Assembly: GCA_036986135.1 (NCBI GenBank) | Contig: BTQZ01000008.1 | Location: 1-64,000 of the forward strand | Length of the DNA: 64,000 nt | Direction: 5' to 3' | DNA from: JADFRG01 sp036986135 | GTDB lineage: Bacteria > Chloroflexota > Anaerolineae > Anaerolineales > E44-bin32 | In this document: piece after piece, positions 34,425-43,030 of the stretch | Layout of the letters: each line of letters opens with the position of its first letter | How positions within the stretch are numbered: position 1 is the first letter of the stretch | Notes under the pieces: model-generated | Seen by the model: only the letters and a program-made list of their open reading frames with translations | The model's database searches: none | Told to the model about the DNA's origin: nothing | Position numbers and translations under genes: made by a program

Positions 34425-34508
34425 GGGGCGGTGGCGGAATTGGTAGACGCCGAGGACTTAAAATCCTCTGAGGGAAACCTCGTGTGGGTTCGACTCCCAC
34501 CCGCCCCA
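34425..34508 (+). tRNA. tRNA-Leu (anticodon TAA)
   Basis: A full cloverleaf of 84 nt. The acceptor arms are GGGGCGG and CCGCCCC plus discriminator A. The D arm contains GGAATTGGTAGAC. The anticodon stem GAGGA/TCCTC carries loop CTTAAAA (anticodon TAA). A long class II variable arm follows, then T arm GTGGGTTCGACTCCCAC. CCA is not encoded (the next bases are CAA) and must be added by an enzyme such as the one at 15644. Confidence 0.95.
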
Positions 34509-34754
34509 CAAATTCGGTCATAGTCGACGAGTTGGCGTGATTCCTGCGCCCTTCACGTGATTTCCTCTGAACGACGTTCAGTGTAAAATCCACCGCCAGT
34601 CCAATCGAGGCTTGATTTTCATTCTTGGCTATACGCAAAAGAAATACGGTCCATGTACGCTGGCGAACGCAATTACTCAAGCGAGAACTCGGATGCAGGC
34701 AGGGCTAAATGACTTCTAGCGGGAAATCTCATCCGACCCGATACGGGCAATCCA

Positions 34755-35684
34755 GTGTCGGGTAAGCCGCGCAAGCGCCTGGCGTTCCTTGTGCTGGTCG
34801 GAGCGATGTTCGCCTGTACCCTTCCCGGCACGTCGTCTCCGACCCCGTTCGTAATACCGACGGCCGACGTCACGTTGACCGCAATGTTCTCAGAGACTGC
34901 AGCACCCATACCGACGGAGCCGCCTCCGATAACCTTAGCTCCCGCTGCTAGCGCTACCCCCACCGTCATTCTCGGCGCCTCACCCGCTCCGCTTACGCCT
35001 GCTGCAAGTGGAACCACGACACCCATTTCACAAGACACGCGCCCGAACGGCACGCCGGTGGAGGCCGCTTTCATGGACTCTCCACCGACCCTGGACGGCG
35101 ATCTCAGCGATTGGAGCTCGCCGACCTTCACTGCGAACCAGATTGTCTTCGGCGCCAGCAATTGGTCCGGAGCGAGTGACGCATCGGGCGTCTACTACAT
35201 TGGGTGGACAAACGAGGCCCTGTACCTCGCCATCAAGGTTACGGACGACACGTTCGTACAGGTTTCGAGCGGAAGCAGGATCTACAAGGGCGACGAAGTA
35301 GAGCTGCAGCTGGATACCAACCTGAAGGGTGACTTCTTCTCCAATGTCCTGTCAAGCGACGACTATCAGATCGGCCTGTCGCCCGGCAACTTTAGCAATC
35401 TTGGGAAGGAAGTCTGGCGCTGGTATCCACGAGGAACTCACGGCCCGCTGTCGACGATCACCCTCCATGCCAGCTCGAGACCGGATGGCTATGACGTGGA
35501 AGCCAAGATTCCGTGGTCCGTCTTTGGAATGACCCCGAGCGCTGGATCCCGATACGGTTTTGCGCTCTCAATATCAGATAACGACCTAAAGGGTGCGCCG
35601 GTCCAGCAATCGATGGTCTCGAGCGTCGGTTCACGTACGCTCACCAACCCTACCACCTGGGGAACGCTGATCCTCGGGCAGTAA
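34755..35684 (+). CDS. Predicted lipoprotein with CBM9/DOMON-like carbohydrate-binding domain
   Basis: The 309-residue protein has a short signal with AMFAC as a likely lipobox and a Thr/Pro/Ala linker to about residue 100. A C-terminal beta-sandwich follows, starting DSPPTLDGDLSDW with VYYIGWTNEALYLAIKVTDD, the pattern of family 9 carbohydrate-binding-like domains. It would bind sugar or heme at the cell surface without catalytic activity. The start is GTG 34755. The 246 bp between the tRNA and this gene hold no recognisable feature. Confidence 0.72.
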   Translation: MSGKPRKRLAFLVLVGAMFACTLPGTSSPTPFVIPTADVTLTAMFSETAAPIPTEPPPITLAPAASATPTVILGASPAPLTPAASGTTTPISQDTRPNGTPVEAAFMDSPPTLDGDLSDWSSPTFTANQIVFGASNWSGASDASGVYYIGWTNEALYLAIKVTDDTFVQVSSGSRIYKGDEVELQLDTNLKGDFFSNVLSSDDYQIGLSPGNFSNLGKEVWRWYPRGTHGPLSTITLHASSRPDGYDVEAKIPWSVFGMTPSAGSRYGFALSISDNDLKGAPVQQSMVSSVGSRTLTNPTTWGTLILGQ

Positions 35685-35717
35685 CGCGCTCAGAACCAAG
35701 CTGTTCACAGTAACGGT

Positions 35718-35791
35718 GTCATTGCGAGCGTAGCGAAGCAATCTCCTCCTGAGTGTTGGAGGAGACTGGTTCGTCGCTGCGCTCCTCGCAG
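35718..35791. repeat. Dispersed imperfect palindromic repeat, copy 2
   Basis: A 74-bp element matching 29143-29213. Left arm GTCATTGCGAGCGTAGCGA and the reverse complement of the right arm (CTGCGAGGAGCGCAGCGA) are near-identical, so the unit can fold into a long hairpin. It lies 34 bp after the stop of the CBM9-like gene. Confidence 0.8.
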
Positions 35792-35825
35792 TGACCGACC
35801 GGGCTACGCTGCTCACATCACAAAG

Positions 35826-35848
35826 AGGCTGTCTCGCTTAGACAGCCT
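35826..35848. terminator. Hairpin between convergent genes
   Basis: AGGCTGTC (35826-35833) pairs perfectly with GACAGCCT (35841-35848) over a 7-nt loop. The plus-strand tail is ACTCCTTTGTT and the minus-strand tail is CTTTGTG, so it may end transcripts from either side. Confidence 0.6.
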
Positions 35849-35936
35849 ACTCCTTTGTTAATTGGATATGGATGAGCGCCAAGGCCCAGTTCAGCCAGGG
35901 TCGATGGAGCCCAGCTCGGTATTTGGATTTTAAACT

Positions 35937-38243
35937 TCAGTCGATGGGTTTGGGGATCGTGGGCTCGAGGATGGTGTGGCGGACAAAGGAGTGCAGCGGG
36001 CTGCTCCTGCGCTTCACCATCATGACCGTGACCTTCGCGTCGCGCGCCACGCGCTCGGCAAGCGTGCCAACCATAAAATTACGGAAGAGCGGCTCATCCG
36101 AGGCGCCGATCACGATCAAGTCGCAGCCCTCGCTCGCCTCTAAAATGGCCACAGCCCGCTCCCCGCTTTGCACCATTCTGGTCTCGATGGGTTCGTACTC
36201 GACACCCTCCTGACTGGCGTCGATGGCACGCTGACCCAGGATCCGTTCGCGGTGATTTGCACCCGGCGGCATCACGTGCAAGATGGTCAGGGTGACGTCC
36301 TGTGGGCTCGCGGCTTGCGCCATGTTGGCCGCCAGCATCACGGCCTTTCTGCTATTCAGTCCACCAGTGACCGGCACCAATATCCTCTTCAGCGGCCTCC
36401 ACCGCCGGTGGCGAACGACGACCACATCCGTAGGCGGATTGTCCACGATGGGGTCGATAACCGAGCCAAACAACTTCCCAGCGGAATTGGTATATCCCGG
36501 CCAGCCCAGCACCATCAGATCCGAGGCGTTCTCGACTGCGGTCAATCTCACGGCCTCCGCTACGCTTCGGCCGAGCCGGATGATCGTGTGAACAGGCACC
36601 TCGTGCTCTTTTGCACGGGCAATCGCTTCATCCAGCAGCGGCCGGGACTCTTTGAGAAACAGGCGGCCATCACCCAGGGAAAGCTGCGGAGGGACCTGCA
36701 CCACGTGCAGAGCGAGCACCTCTCCATCTTGACCCGAAGCGATAATGGCCCCAATCTGCCCCAGGATTTCGGCCTGGGAGGCTGTGCCGATCGGAACCAA
36801 CACCGAGTAGTCGTGGCTGACAAGGACCTCCTCGTGCAGGATCTCCTTTGGCTTCTCCATTTCCTCGATGCGGGAGAAATAGGCGAAATAGGCCAGTGCG
36901 CCGAACACCGTCCATCCGATCACAAAGTACCACGCCACCGCGCTAAAGCGGAACAGGCTGACCGCCAACAGCGCGTTGGTGGCGATCGCCAGAAGCGGAA
37001 GGAAAGGGAATAGGGGGACCTTGAAGCCGCGGTCCAACTCCGGGCGACTCCGCCTCAGGTACAGCAGCGCCAAATTGACCTGCATGAAGAGCAGGAGGAA
37101 CATGATGCTTGCCGCAGCCGCAACGTCCTCGATGGGCAGGGTCCAGGCCATTGCGATCATCAGGGCTCCAGTGAACACTACTGCCCAGTACGGCGTATGT
37201 CGTTGGGGGTGTACTTTCGCAAACAGGCTTGGAAGGTTGTTTTCGCGTCCCATGGCGAAGGAAACGCGCGAGGAGGCATAGGTCGTGGCATTCAGCGCCG
37301 AGGTCGTTGAAGCCAAGCCGCTCAGCAGCAGTACCAGGGCGCCGATTCCCCACGGAAAGACCTGGCTCGCCACCTCGATAATCGCCAGTTCACCTTGTTC
37401 TCCAAGATAGGCCGAGACCGTGATACCCGCAGGGGCGGTCGTGGCGCCGATGGCGACAAATGCCACCAGGATGTAAATCACTACGGCAATGGCAATCGAG
37501 CCAAAGATAGCGATGGGCATGTTTCGCCTGGGATTGATCATCTCTTCCCCGGACTGGGCGATGATTTCATACCCTTCAAAGGCGATAAAAGTAAGACCCA
37601 TCGCGGCCAGCACGCCGACCACTCCGTTTTCAAAGAAGTCGGTCGTGAACTGCGCCTCCCACTGGTCTGCGCCCGAAATCACCGCCAATCCAAAAGCGAC
37701 CAAGGCGCCCAGGATGGCGATTTTTGTAACGGTCAGGATGTTTCCGGCCGCGGCGGTCTCGGATGCGCCCCGGAAGTTGATGAAGATGAATGCGATGATA
37801 ATGAGGGTCATGAAAGCCATCGCGAGCTGATCCACCGTGAGTCCCAGCGTCGGAAGCTCCGCCATCTCAATCAGCTCGGCAGCGAATCTTCCGAAGGCCA
37901 GGCCATAAAGACTGCCCGCGACCGCTTGTGCAAACCAGCTCATCCAGCCGGCCAGGAAGCCGGCCGTCCCGCCCAGGGCTTCTTTGATAAAGATGTAACC
38001 GCCGCCCGCTCCGGGCAAGATAGAACCAAGCTCAGCATACGACATGGCAGTCAGGGAGGTGACCAGACCGTTGAGAACGAACACCAGAATTACGGCCGGT
38101 CCAGCCTCGCCAGCAGCGATTCCGGTCAGTACGAAAATACCGGCGCCGATCATTCCGCCGACGCCGATCATGGTCACGGTGAAGAGGTTTAGCTCACGGC
38201 TGAGCGTAACTTCGCCGGAATCTGTCGTTGATTGGGTATTCAT
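35937..38243 (-). CDS. APC-superfamily amino acid permease with two C-terminal Usp domains
   Basis: The 768-residue protein starts with about 12 transmembrane helices of the APC type, including the unwound TM1 motif GVGGMIGAGIFVLTG (about 26-40) and TFIAFEGYEII. Two universal-stress-protein domains follow (about 480-620 and 625-750). The second has VIGASDE and the nucleotide-type FMVGTLAERVARDAKV motif. Such fusions suggest ATP or stress control of transport. Substrate is probably an amino acid or amine. Downstream of the thioredoxin gene but separated from it by a terminator. Confidence 0.88.
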   Translation of the reverse strand: MNTQSTTDSGEVTLSRELNLFTVTMIGVGGMIGAGIFVLTGIAAGEAGPAVILVFVLNGLVTSLTAMSYAELGSILPGAGGGYIFIKEALGGTAGFLAGWMSWFAQAVAGSLYGLAFGRFAAELIEMAELPTLGLTVDQLAMAFMTLIIIAFIFINFRGASETAAAGNILTVTKIAILGALVAFGLAVISGADQWEAQFTTDFFENGVVGVLAAMGLTFIAFEGYEIIAQSGEEMINPRRNMPIAIFGSIAIAVVIYILVAFVAIGATTAPAGITVSAYLGEQGELAIIEVASQVFPWGIGALVLLLSGLASTTSALNATTYASSRVSFAMGRENNLPSLFAKVHPQRHTPYWAVVFTGALMIAMAWTLPIEDVAAAASIMFLLLFMQVNLALLYLRRSRPELDRGFKVPLFPFLPLLAIATNALLAVSLFRFSAVAWYFVIGWTVFGALAYFAYFSRIEEMEKPKEILHEEVLVSHDYSVLVPIGTASQAEILGQIGAIIASGQDGEVLALHVVQVPPQLSLGDGRLFLKESRPLLDEAIARAKEHEVPVHTIIRLGRSVAEAVRLTAVENASDLMVLGWPGYTNSAGKLFGSVIDPIVDNPPTDVVVVRHRRWRPLKRILVPVTGGLNSRKAVMLAANMAQAASPQDVTLTILHVMPPGANHRERILGQRAIDASQEGVEYEPIETRMVQSGERAVAILEASEGCDLIVIGASDEPLFRNFMVGTLAERVARDAKVTVMMVKRRSSPLHSFVRHTILEPTIPKPID

Positions 38244-38251
38244 TGGTAGAC

Positions 38252-38282
38252 AAAAAGAAGGGCCGAGCGGTGTGCCCGGCCC
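38252..38282 (-). terminator. Rho-independent terminator of the CnoX-like gene
   Basis: On the minus strand GGGCCG (38282-38277) pairs with CGGCCC (38265-38260) around a 11-nt loop and is followed by TTCTTTTTG. It lies 20 bp after the stop at 38302. Confidence 0.78.
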
Positions 38283-38301
38283 CGCTGTTCTTCACATGAG
38301 T

Positions 38302-39138
38302 TCAGAACAGAACGGAAGCCAATTCCTCCCGGTATCTCCTGGTTCTCGGATCTTGGTCTCCGAGCAGTTGAAACAGCGCAAGCATCACACGCTTGACCAG
38401 TCCTCCCCGATAGTTCTTATCCTCTCGCAAGATGCCCAGGAGCCCATCCATGGCGGCCTCGAGATTGCCGCGTTCGATCAGCCTGGCCGATTGATGGAGG
38501 CCGGCTTCCAATGGATCCTCATCGGACCCGGACACCTGGCGATCGGACTCTACCAGTAGTTCGGCCAGCGGCTTGTATCGCTCAGCTTTGGCCCACGCCG
38601 TGCCGGCGGGAAAATGATCTAAGATTTCCAACGCCTCTGCACCCTGGCCTCCCATCAGCAGGCTCTCGACAAGCCCGAGCGCAGCATCCGCGTTGGCCTC
38701 ATCCTCATCCAGAACCTCTCGGAAGGCGGTCTCGGCCTCTTGATAATGGCGGGTTCCCAGCAGGCTCATGGCCTCCTCGATTGCCTGCTGCGTTTCGCTT
38801 GGAGCTAATTGTTCGATAAAGTGCTGCACCATCGACTCTGGTTGCACCCCCACAAATTCTGCCGCGATCTCCCCATGTCGAAAGGCCTTCACCGCCGGGA
38901 TACCCTGGATTCCAAAACGAATGGATAGCGCGGGAGTGTCGTCAACGTTTACCTTTGCCAGCAAGAAACTCCCGCCCGCCTCGATCGCTTTGCGTTCCAA
39001 GATCGGGCTCAGCATCCGGCACGGGCCGCACCACGGAGCCCAGAAATCCACGACCACTGGCACCTCATGCGACCTGAGGATGACCTCGCTCTCAAAGGTC
39101 GCTTCGTCGACATCCAGAATGTATTCGGATAGGCCCAT
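38302..39138 (-). CDS. cnoX: Thioredoxin-TPR co-chaperone, CnoX/YbbN type
   Basis: The 278-residue protein has an N-terminal thioredoxin domain with an intact WCGPC redox site (about 36-40) and cis-Pro in IQGIPAVKAF. TPR-like helices follow (EEAMSLLGTRHYQEAETAF, EDEANADAALGLVESLL). This matches CnoX/YbbN, a holdase that protects clients from oxidation and hands them to GroEL/DnaK. E. coli YbbN lacks the CxxC pair, while this one keeps it, so it may also be redox active. No signal peptide. Confidence 0.9.
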   Translation of the reverse strand: MGLSEYILDVDEATFESEVILRSHEVPVVVDFWAPWCGPCRMLSPILERKAIEAGGSFLLAKVNVDDTPALSIRFGIQGIPAVKAFRHGEIAAEFVGVQPESMVQHFIEQLAPSETQQAIEEAMSLLGTRHYQEAETAFREVLDEDEANADAALGLVESLLMGGQGAEALEILDHFPAGTAWAKAERYKPLAELLVESDRQVSGSDEDPLEAGLHQSARLIERGNLEAAMDGLLGILREDKNYRGGLVKRVMLALFQLLGDQDPRTRRYREELASVLF

Positions 39139-39265
39139 AATTCGTTGCGATTCTACTACACGGGGGTTCGGCAGGGAATCCTTGTGAGGGGGCCTTCTCG
39201 ACGCACATGATGGAGATTTGGATAACTGGCGAATGCTGCCAAGAAGAGCGAGGTTCCCAGCGTGC

Positions 39266-39688
39266 CTAGTTCAGGCTCTCGTCTGAGACGCCGGGCTGCT
39301 GGATCTCAACCACATTTCCTTGCACGTCGATACGGACTCTGAAGCCCAGCATTCCCATCCAGGCCCGGAGCTCATCCGGAAGACCGCTCTCAAGTAGCTG
39401 GTCGAACTGCCTGTCCAAGTCTTTCAGCGAATTGTCGATTATGGCTTTGCTGAAGATATCTTCCTGGCCGATAGCCTTCATCGTGCTTTCGCTGATCAAG
39501 TCCTCGTTGCCCCTGATGTACTCGCCAAACTGCTCCAGGACCTGGCGGTCCACCACTTCGGTTTCAATGTGCCGTTTGAAGCCGTCATCGTCGACGACAT
39601 AAAAGGACTCTCCGCCAACGTATGCGACTTCTACTGGATTGCCGGCCTCATCCGCAACCAATCCGGAAAAAAGCGCCTGCTTGGCCAT
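39266..39688 (-). CDS. Conserved protein of unknown function
   Basis: The 140-residue acidic, cytoplasmic protein is not in a family I recognise. Its N-terminal half has beta character (GNPVEVAYVGGESFYVVDDDG) and the C-terminal half is helical, with LKDLDRQFDQLLESGLPDEL. A Trp-Met-Gly-Met-Leu-Gly motif precedes the final strands. It lies 16 bp after the ATG-proximal L,D-transpeptidase gene on the same strand and may be cotranscribed. Confidence 0.65.
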   Translation of the reverse strand: MAKQALFSGLVADEAGNPVEVAYVGGESFYVVDDDGFKRHIETEVVDRQVLEQFGEYIRGNEDLISESTMKAIGQEDIFSKAIIDNSLKDLDRQFDQLLESGLPDELRAWMGMLGFRVRIDVQGNVVEIQQPGVSDESLN

Positions 39689-39704
39689 TGATCGAAGAGA
39701 AGGA

Positions 39705-40745
39705 TTAGAAGGAGACGTTCACGGCCGTGCCGTGAGCCTCCCAGACTTCCAATTGGTCTTTCGGCACGACGGGCTGCGTCCATCGGAACAACCACTTTGC
39801 CGCGTCCGGAGTCATGTTGATGCATCCTGCGCTGCGTGGAATTCCAAAATCATTATGCCAATACGTCCCATGGAAGGCATCGCCTATTTTATCAATATAT
39901 GCCACCCACGGCACCCCCGGCAGGTCATAGCCGGTGGCGCGATTTCCGCTTGCCATGTGACGGGAAGGCCGCTTCCGGAAGGTCTCGAAGTCGCCTCTCG
40001 GAGTCAGGGATGGCTCTAGGCCAAACTTGCGCCCCGTCGAAACCTTCGTAGAGAAGACCATCGTATCGCCTTCGAAGAGGCTTACCCACTGGTTGCTCAG
40101 GTCGACCTTGATGAACTTATCCTCAGGAGGCACGTCGGGGGAGAGCGGTAAGATCTCTGCGACGGGGATTGGACGGAACGCGGCGGCCGGCGCGTAGTAC
40201 ACGTACGTGTACTTATCGTCCAGGATTCGATACCACTTCTGCAGTTTCACATCTTGGCTGACGCCTGTGATCCAGTAGGTCGTGCCGTAATAGAACCGGT
40301 AGGCGATTTCGCTGTCCTCACGTGGACGCCAGCGGGCATCCACAATGGGCACCGTCAATTCTGTCAGCAAGCGCGAGCCAGGCAGCTCGACCAGCGGCTC
40401 GTTAAGTTCGTTGCGGACAGGCTGAATGCTGGAAGAGTGGCCATAACCCTGGCCAGGGATCTCGTACCAAATGCGGTTGTGCTCCGGAGCCGGATCGCCC
40501 ACCCAGGCGGCCTCAATGTCGAAGACGTCATCTCGCCACAGCGTCTTGACCTTATCGCTCGCCCATGAAGGACGTGTGTAGATATCGAGTGTAGGATCGA
40601 CGACGCGCCCCATCAAGCCACGGCTTGTTTCCACGGCCTTGCTGGTCCAACGCAGCGGAATCCCCAGCGCCAGGAGGCCGGAGCTGGAAAGTTGGAGAAA
40701 ATCGCGCCGGGATAGCGCGTCGCTGAGTTCGATACCTTCAGGCAT
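39705..40745 (-). CDS. Tat-exported L,D-transpeptidase (YkuD domain)
   Basis: L,D-transpeptidases make 3-3 cross-links in peptidoglycan. The 346 residues start with a Tat signal (SRRDFLQLSSSGLLALG, about 12-28), then a domain of unknown role with SH3-like character. The YkuD domain at the C-terminus has HGTYWHNDFG and SAGCINM, in which Cys is the catalytic nucleophile. The usual His before GC is Ala here. The neighbour at 40832 is a second YkuD enzyme. The stretch of cell-wall genes continues with an amidase. Confidence 0.9.
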   Translation of the reverse strand: MPEGIELSDALSRRDFLQLSSSGLLALGIPLRWTSKAVETSRGLMGRVVDPTLDIYTRPSWASDKVKTLWRDDVFDIEAAWVGDPAPEHNRIWYEIPGQGYGHSSSIQPVRNELNEPLVELPGSRLLTELTVPIVDARWRPREDSEIAYRFYYGTTYWITGVSQDVKLQKWYRILDDKYTYVYYAPAAAFRPIPVAEILPLSPDVPPEDKFIKVDLSNQWVSLFEGDTMVFSTKVSTGRKFGLEPSLTPRGDFETFRKRPSRHMASGNRATGYDLPGVPWVAYIDKIGDAFHGTYWHNDFGIPRSAGCINMTPDAAKWLFRWTQPVVPKDQLEVWEAHGTAVNVSF

Positions 40746-40831
40746 TTAGTTTCCCATCAAATGGAATGCTCGTACCCCAAAGGAGTGCTTGTACTCCGGA
40801 GGATTATTTGCAAGATTCGGACCGCTTACCA

Positions 40832-41824
40832 CTAAGGGTGAACGTTCACCAGCGTCCCGACGGAGGCGAAATTAAATAGCCATTCAGCCTCAGGGATAGT
40901 CATGTTCACGCAGCCATGGCTCATCGGCGTGCCAAAATTGTTGTGCCAATAGGTGCCGTGGAGGGCATACCCTCGATAGTAGTACATGGTCCAGGGGACA
41001 TCCGGCAGGTAGTAGCCGGGCCCAGCCATATCGGTTGCCGCCAACTTCACGTAGACACGGAACTGGCCCGTGAGTGTGGGATGAGCTGAGGTTCCGGTCG
41101 AAACAATAAAACTGCGCACTTGTGTTGCGCCCTCGTAGGCCGTCACCTTTTGCTCGCTCAGGTCCACATCGACCCAACGCCCTTCATTCGCAAGTTCGCG
41201 CGGATCTGTGCTATAGGTCCATGAAAGGTTTGGCCGTCGGGTTGGTGTCGACGTCGGGGAGGGCGTAAGAGTTTGCGTCGGCGTCGGGGTAGGCGTCGGC
41301 GTGTTTGTGGGAGTTGGCGTCGGTGTGGGTGTATTGGTATACGTGGCTTTCGCCACAGGCCCCGAAGCCGTTTGAGGTTCGAGTGCATTGGCTGGCTGGC
41401 CGCCAAGCCACGCTCCGATGGCAGCTGCAAGCACCAGGCCCGGAAGTGCGATCCGCAGCGAAAATAATCGGCGGGGGCTCAGTACTTCGAGTGGCAACAT
41501 CTGGATACTCGGGAGATTCGCTGCTCGAAGAGCCTGTTTGCGCTCGCTGGACGGCAAGCGGCGAATCATCCAGCGGATGGCTTTCTTGGCCGGCTGGCTG
41601 CGCGGATTGATCTCCAGCGCGCGCGCCAGGTATGCGAGACCCGCCTTCGTATCCGCCGTGGCCGCCAGATACAGCCAGGGTTCTTCCTTATTAGGGAGGA
41701 GCTTGGCAGCCAAGCGTGCCTGACGACGCGCTTCGGCTTTATCGCCGCGCGCAAGCGCATTATGCGCCAGACGCAATGCTTCGGTGGCTTCGCTGGAGGG
41801 AGTGCGAGGGGGAAAGGAAGTCAA
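40832..41824 (-). CDS. Membrane-anchored L,D-transpeptidase with TPR region
   Basis: The 330-residue protein has an N-terminal cytoplasmic TPR-like region (about 12-85) and one transmembrane helix (about 120-140). A 45-residue Thr/Pro linker then leads to a YkuD domain with HGTYWHNNFG and SHGCVNM (canonical catalytic Cys and His). A TPR inside and a cross-linking enzyme outside could couple cytoplasmic partners to wall synthesis; this is inference. The TTG start at 41824 lacks a strong ribosome-binding site and is uncertain. Confidence 0.85.
   Translation of the reverse strand: MTSFPPRTPSSEATEALRLAHNALARGDKAEARRQARLAAKLLPNKEEPWLYLAATADTKAGLAYLARALEINPRSQPAKKAIRWMIRRLPSSERKQALRAANLPSIQMLPLEVLSPRRLFSLRIALPGLVLAAAIGAWLGGQPANALEPQTASGPVAKATYTNTPTPTPTPTNTPTPTPTPTQTLTPSPTSTPTRRPNLSWTYSTDPRELANEGRWVDVDLSEQKVTAYEGATQVRSFIVSTGTSAHPTLTGQFRVYVKLAATDMAGPGYYLPDVPWTMYYYRGYALHGTYWHNNFGTPMSHGCVNMTIPEAEWLFNFASVGTLVNVHP
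41221..41345 (-). repeat. Low-complexity Thr/Pro-encoding repeat
   Basis: An imperfect 6-bp tandem pattern (GTCGGC/GTTGGC/GTGGGA on the plus strand) encodes the Thr-Pro linker of the L,D-transpeptidase. It is a coding microsatellite, prone to length change. A similar one lies at 62500-62710. Confidence 0.7.
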
Positions 41825-41882
41825 GGCATGCTCTCAGGGTCCGCTAACCCCGCTCCATGACGCGGGGCGCGCCTGCAAGCGC

Positions 41883-42689
41883 TCAGGGCAGGTCGCTGAG
41901 CGGCAGTGTGGCGGGCTCGTTGTTCACGAAACACAACAACCCATCCACGATCCCCCGGGCCGCCCTGTCAGGCTCCTTTGTCAGGAAATCTCTGTCCAGG
42001 AATAGAAAGCCAACTTCAACGATGGCCGCTGGGGTCAGACTGTTGATCTCGTAGAAGGTATGATACTCGGTCATATCCAGCGTGACGCTATTTGGGTGAA
42101 AGCGTAGGTCTGTCGCCCTCCCATAGCGGTCTGCCATACATGCCACCAGGCGTTGCGACCGGTCGGGAACAGCCGTATCTAGGGCTGCGGAGACCTTATA
42201 TCCGGTGGCCTGCTCGTTGATCGCCGCACACGAGTCGGCATGTATTGAGACCAGCGCCGAACCCCGGAACCCGTCTAGGCGGGCGTCGAACTCGTCCAGA
42301 AGCATTGTCTCGTACCCTGCGCCTTCCAGTCCCGTCGCCACCTGGCGGGCAATATCTGCATTGATCTCCGCCTCGGTGAGACCGTCGGGACAGGTGGCGC
42401 CGGGATCATCTAGACCAGTGTCCGGACGAGGACCGGCATGACCGGCCACAATCCCAATGGGCAGCGCACCGGTCTGTTCGGGAATATCCGCCTGGGCAGG
42501 CTGCTCTTTGGAAGAGCTTTCTAGAGCGACCATCAATTGACCTACCAACTCACCTGGATCGAGACTGGCAGGCTTCCAAGCCGTGAGAACGGTGGCGACA
42601 AGTGCTGCGACCCCCAAAGTGACGGCTACGTGCCGTGGAAACTGACTCGAGGATCCTTTCGTGGAGCTACCGGCCGTGCGCTTCGACAT
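41883..42689 (-). CDS. N-acetylmuramoyl-L-alanine amidase (Amidase_3)
   Basis: The enzyme cuts the bond between N-acetylmuramic acid and the stem peptide. The 268 residues have one N-terminal transmembrane or signal segment (HVAVTLGVAALVATVL, about 20-35). The zinc-amidase motifs follow: IVAGHAGP (His), LTEAEINADIA (Glu), SIHADS (His) and VEVGF with the catalytic Glu. It heads the group of wall enzymes on the minus strand and is divergent from the cysteine operon. Confidence 0.88.
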   Translation of the reverse strand: MSKRTAGSSTKGSSSQFPRHVAVTLGVAALVATVLTAWKPASLDPGELVGQLMVALESSSKEQPAQADIPEQTGALPIGIVAGHAGPRPDTGLDDPGATCPDGLTEAEINADIARQVATGLEGAGYETMLLDEFDARLDGFRGSALVSIHADSCAAINEQATGYKVSAALDTAVPDRSQRLVACMADRYGRATDLRFHPNSVTLDMTEYHTFYEINSLTPAAIVEVGFLFLDRDFLTKEPDRAARGIVDGLLCFVNNEPATLPLSDLP

Positions 42690-42718
42690 GGCAGGCAGGA
42701 TGCTATCCCGACGGAGTC

Positions 42719-42724
42719 ATTATA
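42719..42724 (-). promoter_or_regulatory. -10 box of the amidase gene
   Basis: On the minus strand TATAAT (42724-42719) lies 29 nt before the ATG at 42689. No clear -35 is seen. Confidence 0.4.
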
Positions 42725-42838
42725 GCAAGGAGAAATGGGCCACCTTGTAGCACCAGGGTCCCATCCGACCTTAAGCGTGAATTTGCTGCGGGCGAAAGAG
42801 ACCTGTTGGAGTCATTCATTGGATTTCTGAATCTGGCG

Positions 42839-42866
42839 TTGACAACTCTGATCGCAGGGATATAAT
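42839..42866 (+). promoter_or_regulatory. Near-perfect sigma70 promoter of the cysteine operon
   Basis: TTGACA (42839-42844) and TATAAT (42861-42866) match consensus at all 12 positions, with a 16-nt spacer. Transcription should start near 42873, giving a leader of about 200 nt before the cysM start at 43075. A promoter this strong would need downstream control. Confidence 0.85.
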
Positions 42867-42918
42867 ATTTGTCGTATTCTTCTGACAAATTCGTGATGAT
42901 TCACTGCATTTGTAGGAG

Positions 42919-43007
42919 GCGGGGGCAGTAGGCGTCCCGCCTGAGGTCGAATAGGAGCCAGCTAGCCCAAGAGCTGCCTCAGCGGAGATTTGCCGGCTCG
43001 CCCCCGC
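42919..43007 (+). promoter_or_regulatory. Structured leader RNA: candidate riboswitch/attenuator aptamer
   Basis: Outer stem P1 is GCGGGGGC (42919-42926) with GCCCCCGC (43000-43007). Inside are a hairpin GGCG/CGCC (42931-42941), a stem CTGAGG (42941-42946)/CCTCAG (42977-42982) stacked on CAGCT (42959-42963)/AGCTG (42972-42976), and a short CGG/CCG hairpin. The 3' strand of P1 with its flank (GGCTCGCCCCCG, 42995-43006) can instead pair with CGGGGAGCGAGCC (43035-43047), inside the terminator hairpin. P1 and terminator would therefore form together, and the alternative pairing would be an antiterminator. No known T-box, SAM or cobalamin motif was recognised. Confidence 0.6.
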
Positions 43008-43030
43008 GATGAGATCTAGCATCCATCGCC

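Noticed and set aside
37395..38192. 265-residue plus-strand frame in the permease gene
   Set aside because: His/Asp/Gly-rich shadow of the antisense membrane-protein codons.
41221..41345. Tandem GT-rich units considered as a CRISPR or VNTR array
   Set aside because: Units are 6 bp, in frame and encode the Thr-Pro linker of a clear L,D-transpeptidase; no spacers.
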